DNA of 64,000 bases. Source: Chitinophaga ginsengisoli. Lineage in GTDB: Bacteria; Bacteroidota; Bacteroidia; Chitinophagales; Chitinophagaceae. Below are positions 15,027 through 23,994 of the stretch, piece after piece. The number at the start of each line of letters is the position of its first letter. The first letter of the stretch is position 1. A program made the translations under genes and the position numbers. The stretch covers positions 62,001-126,000 of the forward strand of contig NZ_PYGK01000018.1 of assembly GCF_003014595.1 (NCBI RefSeq), in the 5' to 3' direction. A model generated the notes under the pieces. That model did no database searches and had not been told where the DNA came from. It saw only the letters and a program-made list of their open reading frames with translations.

Positions 15027-16976
15027 ATGAAAAAAAAAGTGCTCATTGTGGAAGACGAATTTATTGTAGCTAATAATCTCCGGCAAATATTAGAGCGGTT
15101 CAGCTATACTATAACCGGCATCGCAGCCTCTGCCGAAGAAGCGGAAGCATCTCTCCGGAACCAAAAACCAGATATCGCGTTGCTCGATATCCGGTTGCAG
15201 GGAGAACGCTCGGGTATCGATATCGCCCGTAAATTAAGGTCTGAAAACATTGCCTTTATCTATCTGTCAGCCAATTCCAATCAAAACATACTGGAAGAAG
15301 CAAAGACAACAGAGCCTTATGGTTTTTTGGTAAAACCATTCAGGAAAAAGGACTTACTGGTCATGCTGGATATCGCATGGTATCGTCATAAGCAGGCGCT
15401 CGAATCGATCATGCACCAGGAAAGCCTCTTGCAGCAACAAATAACGGAGGTGAGCCATGAAAATCTGGAAAGTGAACAAAAATTGCTGAAGATAGCCAGG
15501 ATCTTGCAATCACACCTCCCATTCGATCTTATCGCAAGCGGCCTCCGACCACTTACTATGGACGCATTCAACGACAAAGCGTATTTGCGTGTTGGGTTCG
15601 ACGAATACCAGTTCATAGGTGAAAAAGAATTACTGACCATTTCGAACTTAACGAAAACTGCGCTGACTGTGATCCTTGCCAACAGTCATACAGATGTCAG
15701 CCCGCTCATTTATAATCATGAAACGTCCGACAAAAAACCAAATGTTCCGTCGCTGCAGAAAACACTGATCGAAACATTTACGATACAATCATACCTGGTG
15801 TTTCCCGTTACACTTGGTAATGGGCAGTCGTTTCACTACTTTTTCTATAGCCGCAGGCAGGATATTTATAACCACCACCATATTGCCTTACTGAACCGGC
15901 TACGCCAGTGTCTGATAGCCGTAGCTGAAACACTGGTTAATTCAGCAAGCTCACTGATAATACCAACGGCAGCATCTTCCGGGCTCCCGGCATTCAGCAG
16001 TATTATCGGAAAGCACCATCTCTTATTAGCGGCCCTCGACCTCACTACACAGGTTGCACCTTACAACACATCGGTGCTGATACTGGGGGAAAGCGGCACG
16101 GGTAAAGAAAAAGTGGCTCACTCCATTCACTTACTTTCACCCCGTAAAAACGGGCCATTCATCAAGGTAAATTGCGCGGCCATTCCGGCTACTCTCCTGG
16201 AATCGGAACTATTTGGCCATGAGAAGGGCGCTTTTACCGGCGCGATGGAAAAAAGAAAAGGCCGGTTTGAGCTGGCTGATGGCGGCACCATCTTTTTAGA
16301 CGAGATCGGCGAACTTCCAACTGACATGCAGGTAAAAATATTGCGCGTTTTGCAGGAGAAGGAAATTGAATACCTCGGCGGCGGATCTCCTGTTAAAGTC
16401 AATGTTCGCATCATTGCCGCTACTAACCGGAACCTTGAGAAAGAAGTAGCTGCCGGTAATTTCCGGCTTGACCTCTATTATCGCCTCAATGTTTTTCCCA
16501 TTACATTACCACCGCTGCGCGAACGAAAAAGCGACATAGAAGACCTCGCCAATTATTTTGCAGAGAGCTTTTGCCGGGAGTTCAATAAGCCCTTCATGGG
16601 CATTGCAACATCCATGATGGAGGATATGTTGGCTTATCATTGGCCGGGTAATATTCGAGAACTCGAAAATGTTATAGAACAATCTGCCATTCTCAACAAC
16701 GGAAAGTCTGCATTAACTTTAAGGCGGAATTTAACGGGAACAGCCACTGCTTCTACTCCAAAGGGGGATATTCAAAATCTGGAAGACGTAAAGCGCATTC
16801 AAAGGGACACGGAAAGAAACTATATCATTTCAATTCTCAAAAAAACATACGGCCGTATCCGGGGCATCAATGGCGCTGCAGAACTATTGAATATTAAGCC
16901 CACCACGCTGGAATCAAAAATAGATAAGCTGAATATCAAAAGGGATGATTTCATGAATTCAGAAGGTAATTATTAA
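15027..16976 (+). CDS. NtrC-type response regulator (REC-AAA+-Fis)
   Basis: A 649-residue sigma-54 activator. The receiver domain covers about 1-120, with acidic residues at 9-10, phospho-acceptor Asp54 (LLDIRL) and Lys103. A linker of about 200 residues, possibly GAF-like, follows. The AAA+ domain has Walker A GESGTGKE near 353-360, the sigma-54 contact loop GAFTGA near 402, Walker B GTIFLDEIGELP near 420 and arginine fingers in LPPLRERKSD. A Fis-type HTH closes the protein (GAAELLNIKPTTLESKIDKL). It is coupled to the HisKA_2 kinase. Likely targets include the neighbouring divergent genes with the shared 35-bp box; that is inference. Confidence 0.92.
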   Translation: MKKKVLIVEDEFIVANNLRQILERFSYTITGIAASAEEAEASLRNQKPDIALLDIRLQGERSGIDIARKLRSENIAFIYLSANSNQNILEEAKTTEPYGFLVKPFRKKDLLVMLDIAWYRHKQALESIMHQESLLQQQITEVSHENLESEQKLLKIARILQSHLPFDLIASGLRPLTMDAFNDKAYLRVGFDEYQFIGEKELLTISNLTKTALTVILANSHTDVSPLIYNHETSDKKPNVPSLQKTLIETFTIQSYLVFPVTLGNGQSFHYFFYSRRQDIYNHHHIALLNRLRQCLIAVAETLVNSASSLIIPTAASSGLPAFSSIIGKHHLLLAALDLTTQVAPYNTSVLILGESGTGKEKVAHSIHLLSPRKNGPFIKVNCAAIPATLLESELFGHEKGAFTGAMEKRKGRFELADGGTIFLDEIGELPTDMQVKILRVLQEKEIEYLGGGSPVKVNVRIIAATNRNLEKEVAAGNFRLDLYYRLNVFPITLPPLRERKSDIEDLANYFAESFCREFNKPFMGIATSMMEDMLAYHWPGNIRELENVIEQSAILNNGKSALTLRRNLTGTATASTPKGDIQNLEDVKRIQRDTERNYIISILKKTYGRIRGINGAAELLNIKPTTLESKIDKLNIKRDDFMNSEGNY

Positions 16977-17258
16977 ACCTTAAACGTCTGTACCGGGCAA
17001 TAATTCCCTTGCCCGGATCGATTAAAGCCATTGATGTACAGACTCCAATACTTTCGGAGGACATCTACACTCACCTCCAATTTTTTCGGACTTTCCACTT
17101 TTTCCGCTCCTCACCATGCCAGCATAAACACCTGTTTTATAATGCATTGCAATCGTAAATCTTTCCGGTTACGGACTTATCATCAACTGGCACACCGATG
17201 GCTGTCATTACCTGCAGCGGAATTTACCTGCTGCATTGACCATAAAACACACCTATTT

Positions 17259-18158
17259 ATGTTGAACCTCGAATGGTTTAGAACCTTTAAAGCTATTTAT
17301 GAAACAGGCAATCTGTCTGCTGCTGCGCAAACGCTCTTTATTTCCCAACCCGGCGTAAGCCTTCACCTGCGATCGCTGGAAACCTACACAGGCCATCTTC
17401 TATTTGAGCGTGAAACTAGAAAGATGATACCTACCGAACGGGCGACCATCCTGTACAATTGTATCATCGACTCTATGAATAACCTTGTACAGGCGGAGCA
17501 GGTGTTCTGCAGGAATTCCAAAGCAGAGAAACCGACAATTGGCGTAGGTATGTGCTTTGAGACCTTCGAACACACGCTTGAAGAGCATGTTGCCCGGTTG
17601 CCCTTCAACCTGATCCTCAGATTCGGTGAATATGACCAGATGCTGCACGACCTCGATATGGGAGCACTCGACCTCGTATTAACACCACAAAAAGGGCGGC
17701 AGCCCAACCTCGAATACACTCCTTTCGCCAAAGAGCGCATTATGCTGATCTGTGGCGGCGAAACAGATACCACCGCGCTGGACGAACTAATATTAGTCAA
17801 TAACAAAGCGGCCATCAGGCAATGGCTCAGGAAGCAGATATGGTTTACCGCCGCGGCAGATATGGGGCACCTTAAAAACTTCTGGATCGCCAATTTTGAC
17901 GAACAGCCCGACGTCCAGCCCAACTATATAGTGCCAAACGCAGGTTCCATCCTCCGTTGCCTGCGAGGCAGCAAAGGTTTTGCTGTGATGCCGGACTTCC
18001 TGTGCAAAAAGGAGATTGAAAACAAGACAGTCAGGTTGGCCTGGGAAGGCTGCTTTCCCGTGGAGAATACCCTGTATTTTGGTAAACGGAAAAAAACGAT
18101 ATATGCCAGGGAAATCAAACAGCTCGAACAGCTATTGACACAGAACTGGTTTGCCTGA
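17259..18158 (+). CDS. LysR family transcriptional regulator
   Basis: A 299-residue LysR protein. The N-terminal winged helix has FKAIYETGNLSAAAQTLFIS followed by QPGVSLHLRSLE, and the effector domain spans about 90-295. The reading frame is open upstream to 17031, but the 76 extra residues look non-coding, and the Met at 17259 gives the standard LysR start just before the first helix. No divergent target gene is seen: the upstream neighbour is the co-directional response regulator 280 nt away, and the downstream gene is convergent. Confidence 0.88.
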   Translation: MLNLEWFRTFKAIYETGNLSAAAQTLFISQPGVSLHLRSLETYTGHLLFERETRKMIPTERATILYNCIIDSMNNLVQAEQVFCRNSKAEKPTIGVGMCFETFEHTLEEHVARLPFNLILRFGEYDQMLHDLDMGALDLVLTPQKGRQPNLEYTPFAKERIMLICGGETDTTALDELILVNNKAAIRQWLRKQIWFTAAADMGHLKNFWIANFDEQPDVQPNYIVPNAGSILRCLRGSKGFAVMPDFLCKKEIENKTVRLAWEGCFPVENTLYFGKRKKTIYAREIKQLEQLLTQNWFA

Positions 18159-18210
18159 ATAACATCCATCTATTCTTAAAATAAAAAGGACCTGTCATCG
18201 CTTTTCGCCA

Positions 18211-19143
18211 TCAGTTAAACGACTGTCTGAACTCCAAAGGCAACAGCTTAGTTTTTGCCTTGAACAGTTTGCTGAAAGATTGCGGGTGTTCAAACCCCAA
18301 TTCGTAAGCTATTTCGCTAACGGATAAATCAGTTGTAGATAATTTTTCCTTCGCCTTTTCAATCAGCTTATCGTGAATGTGTTGCTGCGTGCTTTGTCCT
18401 GTTAACCGTTTAAGTACACGGCTTAGATAACTTACAGACACATTCAGACTTTCAGAAATAAATTGAACTGTAGGCAATCCTTTTTGAATTAAATCATCGC
18501 TGTTGAAATAATCGGTAAGTAACTCATCCAAACGGCTCAGGATCTGATGATTTCCTATTTTCCTGGTGTTAAATTGCCTGTGGTAAAACCTTTCGGCATA
18601 AGTAAGCAATAGCTCTAGTTGTGCAATGATAACATTTTGACTGTGATCGTCAATGTTTGAATGATATTCCTGCTGAATATTCCGAATGATACTGACAATA
18701 ATTGCTTCTTCTTTTTCTGAAAGAAAAAGTGCTTCGTTCACGGCATAATCAAAAAAATCGTATTGCTTTATTTTTTTTGCCAAAGATGTATTCCAAAGAA
18801 AATCGGGATGGATGAGCAGCACCCATCCCGATTGTTTTAATTCTTCTTCTTTATCAAGCGCGATGCTGAAAAGCTGATTGGGTGACATAAATGACATGGT
18901 TCCCTCATCAAAGTCATATTCCTGCTGGCCGTATTTTAGTCTGACAGCCCCTTTCTCATTGAGATTCCTTTTCAGGGCAATCATATAAAAATCCAACAGC
19001 AAATTCATTGGTTCATCGCTGTGTAAATGTTTAGCGGTTTCAACATTTATCACACTTATCAACGGATGTTCAGGTTTAGGTAAGTTCCTGAATTTGTGAA
19101 ATTCACCTATTGTTTTTATCCTGTAAACTCTCCTGTTTGTCAT
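18211..19143 (-). CDS. AraC family regulator coupled to the MDR oxidoreductase
   Basis: A 310-residue AraC protein with the characteristic N-terminal FHKFRNLPKPEHPLISVI region (about 15-32) and a C-terminal double HTH ending SEIAYELGFEHPQSFSKLFK. It is a clear paralogue of the AraC at 53128, which has the same FRNLPKPEHPL and GFEHPQSFSKLFK stretches. The start at 19143 lies 1 nt after the stop of the MDR gene, so the two are translationally coupled; a longer frame to 19254 would overlap that gene. It probably controls its own operon through the block at 20138-20203. Confidence 0.9.
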   Translation of the reverse strand: MTNRRVYRIKTIGEFHKFRNLPKPEHPLISVINVETAKHLHSDEPMNLLLDFYMIALKRNLNEKGAVRLKYGQQEYDFDEGTMSFMSPNQLFSIALDKEEELKQSGWVLLIHPDFLWNTSLAKKIKQYDFFDYAVNEALFLSEKEEAIIVSIIRNIQQEYHSNIDDHSQNVIIAQLELLLTYAERFYHRQFNTRKIGNHQILSRLDELLTDYFNSDDLIQKGLPTVQFISESLNVSVSYLSRVLKRLTGQSTQQHIHDKLIEKAKEKLSTTDLSVSEIAYELGFEHPQSFSKLFKAKTKLLPLEFRQSFN

Positions 19144-19144
19144 T

Positions 19145-20119
19145 TTAGTGTTCTTTTCTGACTTCCAATACAAGTTTACCACGAACGTGCCAGCTTTCAC
19201 TTTCCTTATGTGCCTCGGCCACCTGTTCCAATGGATAGACCTTACTAATAACAACTTTCACTTTGCCGCTGTCAATCAATTGAGCTATTTCACTTAAGTA
19301 TTCTGCAGAAACATAACTACCACTGCCGCCTACCACCTCACCTTTGGCTTTCTTTTTTGTAAGTGCCTCTTTGACTTCGTCGCCAAACGCGAAATCAACG
19401 TTTACGCTCACATAGATACCGCCTTCTTTCAATACATTTATACATTTTAATCGCTCTTTGTTATCACGCAGTGGCGAAGCATCAAATACAAGGTCAATGT
19501 CCTGCAACAATTCTTCAAATTGCTGGTTCCTGTAATCAATCACCTCATCGGCGCCAATTTGCTTCAAAAATGCAAGATTTCCTGCAGAAGCCGTCCCGAT
19601 AACATACGCACCTTTTGCTTTTGCAAACTGCACAGCAAAACTGCCAACACCACCCGACGCGCCGTGAATGAGGACTTTCTGGCCTGCCTGCAACTGTCCT
19701 AGTTGAAAGTTACCCGCCCAGGCAACCAACCCAGCCAAAGGTACACCTGCTGCCTCGTTAAAAGAAATGCTTTTAGGTTTCAAAGCAAACTGATTTGCTT
19801 TCGCCGAAAAGTATTCCGCATAACTTCCATCTCCGGGGAAATTTGGGACACCATACACTTCATCTCCCCTTTTGAAGTTAGTTACGTTGCTACCCACTTC
19901 TTCTACAATACCTGCTGCGTCCCAACCCAATATCAAAGGCAATTTTAAAATGGGTTTTAAAAAATCATTCCCGCCGTTACGGATTACCCAATCAGCAGGA
20001 TTTACGCCACTTGCATAACATTTCACCAAAATCTCATCCGCTCCGGGAACGGGACGCTCTACTTCTTGTATTTTCAAAACTTCCGTTCCACCAAATTCGT
20101 TAATTCTTACTGCTTTCAT
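19145..20119 (-). CDS. MDR family NADP-dependent quinone oxidoreductase
   Basis: A 324-residue zinc-free medium-chain reductase. The GroES-like N-domain (1-115) includes VKCYASGVNPADWVIRNGG, and the Rossmann domain has the nucleotide motif HGASGGVGSFAVQFAKAKGA near 150. No catalytic zinc Cys or His set is seen, as in QOR/zeta-crystallin enzymes that reduce quinones or reactive enones with NADPH. It is first in an operon with an AraC regulator and has a promoter block shared with the NmrA/AraC operon at 52223. A role in electrophile detoxification is inferred. Confidence 0.9.
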   Translation of the reverse strand: MKAVRINEFGGTEVLKIQEVERPVPGADEILVKCYASGVNPADWVIRNGGNDFLKPILKLPLILGWDAAGIVEEVGSNVTNFKRGDEVYGVPNFPGDGSYAEYFSAKANQFALKPKSISFNEAAGVPLAGLVAWAGNFQLGQLQAGQKVLIHGASGGVGSFAVQFAKAKGAYVIGTASAGNLAFLKQIGADEVIDYRNQQFEELLQDIDLVFDASPLRDNKERLKCINVLKEGGIYVSVNVDFAFGDEVKEALTKKKAKGEVVGGSGSYVSAEYLSEIAQLIDSGKVKVVISKVYPLEQVAEAHKESESWHVRGKLVLEVRKEH

Positions 20120-20137
20120 TTTTAATCATTTTTGTTA

Positions 20138-20203
20138 GTACAAAGTTGCAATCCTACTAAAAAACCGGAGTAACCGAATTTGACTTTGTAGTAGCCAAAA
20201 ATG
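20138..20203 (-). promoter_or_regulatory. Promoter block of the MDR-AraC operon, shared with 52141-52206
   Basis: On the minus strand a -7-like CAACTTTG (20148-20141) is preceded by conserved elements. Reading 5' to 3' they are TTTTTGGCTACTACAAAGT, then AAATTCGGTTAC, then a CCGGTTTTTT run. About 40 of 66 positions match the block before the NmrA gene with no gap at all, and the distance to the -7 element is equal (33 nt from AAAT). The likely binder is the AraC protein of this operon. Confidence 0.6.
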
Positions 20204-20290
20204 AAGTACGGTCATTGATCGGCAACACACTACAAATATCTAAGCCAAATCCGAACTACGGAATACAATACGAAAAATAAGCAGGTAGTA

Positions 20291-20321
20291 TTGGCAGAAT
20301 GAAATAAGTTTACTTACTTTG
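20291..20321 (+). promoter_or_regulatory. Promoter of the membrane protein / MpaB-type operon
   Basis: TTG at 20291-20293, a 20-nt spacer and TTACTTTG at 20314-20321 fit the Bacteroidota promoter with one mismatch. It lies 17 nt before the ATG at 20339. Confidence 0.5.
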
Positions 20322-20338
20322 CAATACAAAGTACTTCT

Positions 20339-20824
20339 ATGACACCCAATTCAGCAGAATTCAGGAAGGAAATAAAGGCCTGGCTCATCATTTTTATCGT
20401 CTCCCTCCTTTTGAGCGGTATCACCGCTTTCCCTGTAGAAACCGAGCTACAATGGGTTTGCTCGTGGTGGCCCTGGCCATCTTCTACCTTTTATAAATGG
20501 TTATATACCTGTTACCTGGCAATAAAGGATACCAATGCACAATATCCTTACCTTGCATATGGATACGACTGGCTGGCATTTGCTCATATCGTCATTGCTA
20601 TCGCATTTATCGGCCCTCTTAAGGACCCTGTAAAAAATATCTGGAGCATTGAATTCGGCTGTATAGCCTGCATAGCAGTTATTCCGCTCGCCTTTATAGC
20701 TGGATATATCAGGAAGATACCTGTGCACTGGCGGCTGATCGACTGTTCGTTCGGAGTTATCGGGATAATCCCCCTGTTAATATGTCACAGAAGGATAAGA
20801 CAATTGGAAAAAGCAATAGCTTAA
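20339..20824 (+). CDS. Small integral membrane protein of unknown function
   Basis: A 161-residue protein with four hydrophobic segments at about 13-31, 80-95, 105-124 and 138-150. An aromatic stretch WVCSWWPWPSSTFYKW lies between the first two, on one side of the membrane. No family is recognised. It ends 9 nt before the MpaB-type oxygenase gene and shares its promoter, so it may be a membrane partner of that enzyme. Confidence 0.65.
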   Translation: MTPNSAEFRKEIKAWLIIFIVSLLLSGITAFPVETELQWVCSWWPWPSSTFYKWLYTCYLAIKDTNAQYPYLAYGYDWLAFAHIVIAIAFIGPLKDPVKNIWSIEFGCIACIAVIPLAFIAGYIRKIPVHWRLIDCSFGVIGIIPLLICHRRIRQLEKAIA

Positions 20825-20833
20825 AAAGTATTT

Positions 20834-21595
20834 GTGATGAAGACATTTGTGGAGGATACATCAATTGTAAAGAAAATATGGAGCACGACAGATATTACGC
20901 TTTTCATATTTGCAGGCGCCAGTGCAGAGTTTGCATTGAACAAAGAAGTAGACTGGTTATACTTTACAGGCAAATTGCCTGCTGATCCTATCGGACGTTT
21001 GTTCTCAACAGTAAAATACGCACAGTACATTCTTTTTAAAGAAGAAAAAGAAGCGATTGCTTCGATTGAAAAAATAAATACAATACATCAGCATGTTGAA
21101 TTGGCACGTGGCCGCAAAATATCCAATGAAGGCTATCAGGGTGTATTATATATGCTCATCTATTATTCGATCGCCTCTTTTGAATTATTACAGAGAAGGC
21201 TAACCAACGAAGAGAAAGACGAAATTGTAAATACCTTTGCGGGAATTGGCGATCACATGCAGATCCACGGTATTCCTGTTAATTACAGCGAATGGAAAAC
21301 GCTGTATGAGTACCAGTTGACGCACAATCTCCTGAATAGTTCATTTACCAATAACCTTTTCCAACAATATAAAAAGCATCTGGGGATTGTCCGTTATTTC
21401 CTATTGCTGGATATTCAAAGGATGCTGGTATCTAAACAAGTCAATCATTTACTCCATCTGGGACGTCCATGGGTTGTTCCCTTGCTGATTCCGGTTTACA
21501 GATTGATCCGCAGCTACAAATGGCATAAGCAGTTGATACTAATGATGGTGCCCCGTAAATTTAAGGAGCAGGTGAAGACGATGGACCAAAGATAA
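20834..21595 (+). CDS. MpaB-type (DUF2236) oxygenase family protein
   Basis: A 253-residue protein resembling the DUF2236 / ER-bound oxygenase MpaB / latex-clearing protein superfamily. The N-terminal FAGASAEFALNKEVDWLYF segment matches the family's early AEFALNpAVdw-like region, and INTIHQHVE (His85/His87) falls where the haem-ligand His lies in relatives. These are b-type haem oxygenases or oxidases. It is shorter than latex-clearing proteins and may be an atypical member. It is cotranscribed with the small membrane protein at 20339. Confidence 0.7.
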   Translation: MMKTFVEDTSIVKKIWSTTDITLFIFAGASAEFALNKEVDWLYFTGKLPADPIGRLFSTVKYAQYILFKEEKEAIASIEKINTIHQHVELARGRKISNEGYQGVLYMLIYYSIASFELLQRRLTNEEKDEIVNTFAGIGDHMQIHGIPVNYSEWKTLYEYQLTHNLLNSSFTNNLFQQYKKHLGIVRYFLLLDIQRMLVSKQVNHLLHLGRPWVVPLLIPVYRLIRSYKWHKQLILMMVPRKFKEQVKTMDQR

Positions 21596-21611
21596 AGTCA
21601 ACTACTTCTTT

Positions 21612-21977
21612 TTACCGGTAGTACGGGGATATTAACAGATAGACGATCACGCCTGTCAAACTCACGTACAACCAGATCGGCATTGTCCAGCGCGTGATCT
21701 TCTTATGTAATTCAACCTCCATATTCAGGCCACGCCCCATGGATACCAACGCTAAAGGAACTGTAATGACCGCAAGTACAACATGTGTAATCAACAGGAA
21801 ATAATAGATGTATTTTATTGCCCCGGCACCACCGAATACTGTTGACGGCATTGTAAAATGATAGAGCATATAAGACAATAAAAACAGTGAAGTGCATAAG
21901 AAAGCTGAAAAAACAAATGCACGATGCATCGCTATTTCCTTCTTCCTGATGGCAAAAAGTGCCGGCAAAAGAAGCAC
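21612..21977 (-). pseudogene. DUF420 membrane protein, 5'-truncated
   Basis: 121 residues with clear DUF420 features: FLLSYMLYHFTMPSTVFGG and the C-terminal KITRWTMPIWLYVSLTG stretch, with about three and a half transmembrane helices. The usual first helix and start are missing. The frame continues only four codons upstream of a GTG at 21977 before a stop, and the next upstream neighbour is the terminator of the NmrA gene. DUF420 proteins are normally about 150-190 residues. Either a deletion removed the 5' end, or a short form starting at GTG is made; the former seems more likely. Confidence 0.65.
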
Positions 21978-22005
21978 AAATGTAGTTGATCACTCACCAG
22001 CAATA

Positions 22006-22034
22006 CAAAAGGCCCCTGCGCAATACAGGAGCCT
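22006..22034 (-). terminator. Terminator of the NmrA gene at 22053
   Basis: On the minus strand AGGCTCCTG pairs with CAGGGGCCT (one mismatch) around a short loop and is followed by TTTT. It lies 19 nt after the NmrA stop. Confidence 0.65.
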
Positions 22035-22052
22035 CTTTACTACTTTATTATC

Positions 22053-22931
22053 TTATTGAAACACGGCCTTTTTGTCGGTAAAAAACGCAGCCAGTGTGGT
22101 GGCCTTTTGACCAGTAATGTCCTCGATTGTATTATTGGTACCAGCAAAGACGCCATCGATACAATCCTGTGCCACGTGTGTAACATGCTGGATAAAATGT
22201 GGGTGTGCACCTCTGGCAGCTGCCAGTTCATTGAAGCTTTGTATACTAACAGGATCATAGCTTATTTTCCTGCCCAACACCTTTGAAAGGACCTCACTCA
22301 TCTCAAATACGTTATATTCCTCAGGGCCATACAACCGGATGGTCTGCCCCGCATAAGCTGCAGGATGAGTCAGGATCCTGGCTACCACGCGCCCCAGGTC
22401 TGCGGAATCTACCGGTGCCCAGCGTCCGTTGCTGAAAGGCAGAACAATCGTATCTTTCTCACGGATATCTTCACGTATATATAAAAACCAGTCATCAAAG
22501 AATGTGGGCCTCAGGTGTGTAACCGGTACACCAGACATGTCCAGTATACGTTCGCCCACCCAATGGTCCTGGGCGGCATTACTTTTTGCATCACGCCGGG
22601 CAGACACTTGCGACATGTTTACGATCCCTTTTAAACCTGCTTCCTTCGCTGCCTGCGCGAAATAAGCAGTTGCCTGCAAAACACCTGGTGTCAGGATCGG
22701 GAAACAAAAATATGCCGTGTCAATACCTGCCATAGCAGCTGCTATATCATCAAAGCGGAGCAAGTCTCCCACGAATATCTCCACTCCCTGTGCTGCAAGC
22801 TTCTCAGAACGCTCGTCCACACTGTGTACTAAGGCTCTTACCGGAATTCCCATTTTCAATAATTCTTCGATGGCAACACCGCCACTCTTACCGGTCGCCC
22901 CGGTTACCAATATCTTCAATTGCTTTTCCAT
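22053..22931 (-). CDS. NmrA family NAD(P)-binding protein
   Basis: A 292-residue atypical SDR with the N-terminal motif VTGATGKSGG near residue 10, typical of NmrA/HSCARG-like proteins that bind NADP. MSQVSARRDAKS and LRPTFFDDWF are the positions where classical SDRs have their Ser and Tyr active site. The family includes redox sensors as well as reductases such as NAD(P)H:quinone reductase QOR2. It lies 63 nt downstream of the SDR at 22995 on the same strand. Confidence 0.85.
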   Translation of the reverse strand: MEKQLKILVTGATGKSGGVAIEELLKMGIPVRALVHSVDERSEKLAAQGVEIFVGDLLRFDDIAAAMAGIDTAYFCFPILTPGVLQATAYFAQAAKEAGLKGIVNMSQVSARRDAKSNAAQDHWVGERILDMSGVPVTHLRPTFFDDWFLYIREDIREKDTIVLPFSNGRWAPVDSADLGRVVARILTHPAAYAGQTIRLYGPEEYNVFEMSEVLSKVLGRKISYDPVSIQSFNELAAARGAHPHFIQHVTHVAQDCIDGVFAGTNNTIEDITGQKATTLAAFFTDKKAVFQ

Positions 22932-22994
22932 ATTATAATTTTTTGATTATTCGAATAAAATAGTCCTGCCAGGACTCACCTTCCATCTTTCAGA

Positions 22995-23846
22995 CTACCC
23001 ATTTTGCTTCACATCCTCATGATCAGTACTGGTGGTCACTGAGCGCCATTCCTCTATCTCCTGGTTGAATTGCTCCATCTTTTGATTGAAATAATTCAAC
23101 GTGTCATTGCCCAGTGGCAGGTGTACCGGTGGCTTAGGTGATGCAGCCAGGGACATGACGGCATTAGCTAATTTGACCGGATCACCAGGCTGTTTATAAC
23201 TGATCTGAGAGGCAAAGGCGCGCATCTGGCCAGCCGTATCCTGATAGTCAGCAATCACTGCCTTTGCAGCGGTTAAAGAAGAGCCATCGAGGAAATTGGT
23301 GCGGAAAAAGCCCGGTTCCACAGCAGTAACATGGATACCCAATGGCTTCAATTCTACGGCCAGTGCCTCATTTATACCTTCTACGGCAAATTTGGTGGCA
23401 GCGTACAGCCCCCAACCAGCAGTAGCAGTTAACCCTACCACTGACGACAGGTTGATCACATGACCTGAATGTTGTGCACGGAAATAAGGCAGGATAGCAC
23501 GTGTTACATGCAGCAAACCGAATACATTTGTGTCAAACGACTGACGTACTTCCTCATCACTCGCTTCCTCCACAGCCCCAAGAAGGCCGAAACCGGCATT
23601 GTTGACCAATACATCAATACGGCCGAAGCGCTCCACTGCCTGCCGGGCCGCCTGTCTGGCCTGATCTTCATTTGTCACATCCAGCAAGACAACGTATAGA
23701 TTATCATTGTTGAGGACACGCTGCAGTTTCTCTGGCTGACTGCGTACTGTCGCTACTACTTTATCGCCATTTGCCAACGCGGCTTTTGCGATTTCCAGGC
23801 CAAAGCCTCTGGAGGCGCCTGTTATAAACCATACTTTTGTTTTCAT
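22995..23846 (-). CDS. SDR family oxidoreductase
   Basis: A 283-residue classical SDR with TGASRGFG near residue 9, NNAG near residue 83, NLSSVVG with the catalytic Ser and YAATK. It is very similar in layout and length to the SDR at 5549, sharing the KVWxITGA start and the VEPGFFRT stretch. It lies between the AraC gene (23995, upstream on the same strand) and the NmrA gene, so the trio likely forms one regulon. The substrate is unknown. Confidence 0.88.
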   Translation of the reverse strand: MKTKVWFITGASRGFGLEIAKAALANGDKVVATVRSQPEKLQRVLNNDNLYVVLLDVTNEDQARQAARQAVERFGRIDVLVNNAGFGLLGAVEEASDEEVRQSFDTNVFGLLHVTRAILPYFRAQHSGHVINLSSVVGLTATAGWGLYAATKFAVEGINEALAVELKPLGIHVTAVEPGFFRTNFLDGSSLTAAKAVIADYQDTAGQMRAFASQISYKQPGDPVKLANAVMSLAASPKPPVHLPLGNDTLNYFNQKMEQFNQEIEEWRSVTTSTDHEDVKQNG

Positions 23847-23994
23847 TGTTTGAAGTTTACACCAAAGTTCACCTAAAGCGCAGAGGATGGCCTTAGCATC
23901 TTCGATGCAACACTTATGAATTTCAACTATTGGGAATTTTAGGGAGTTCCCTGGGGAAACAGATCATTCCGGGAGAAACGATGACCGACCGTAC

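Noticed and set aside
17031..17258. N-terminal extension of the LysR protein
   Set aside because: The 76 extra residues precede the standard LysR winged-helix start and look like translated non-coding sequence.
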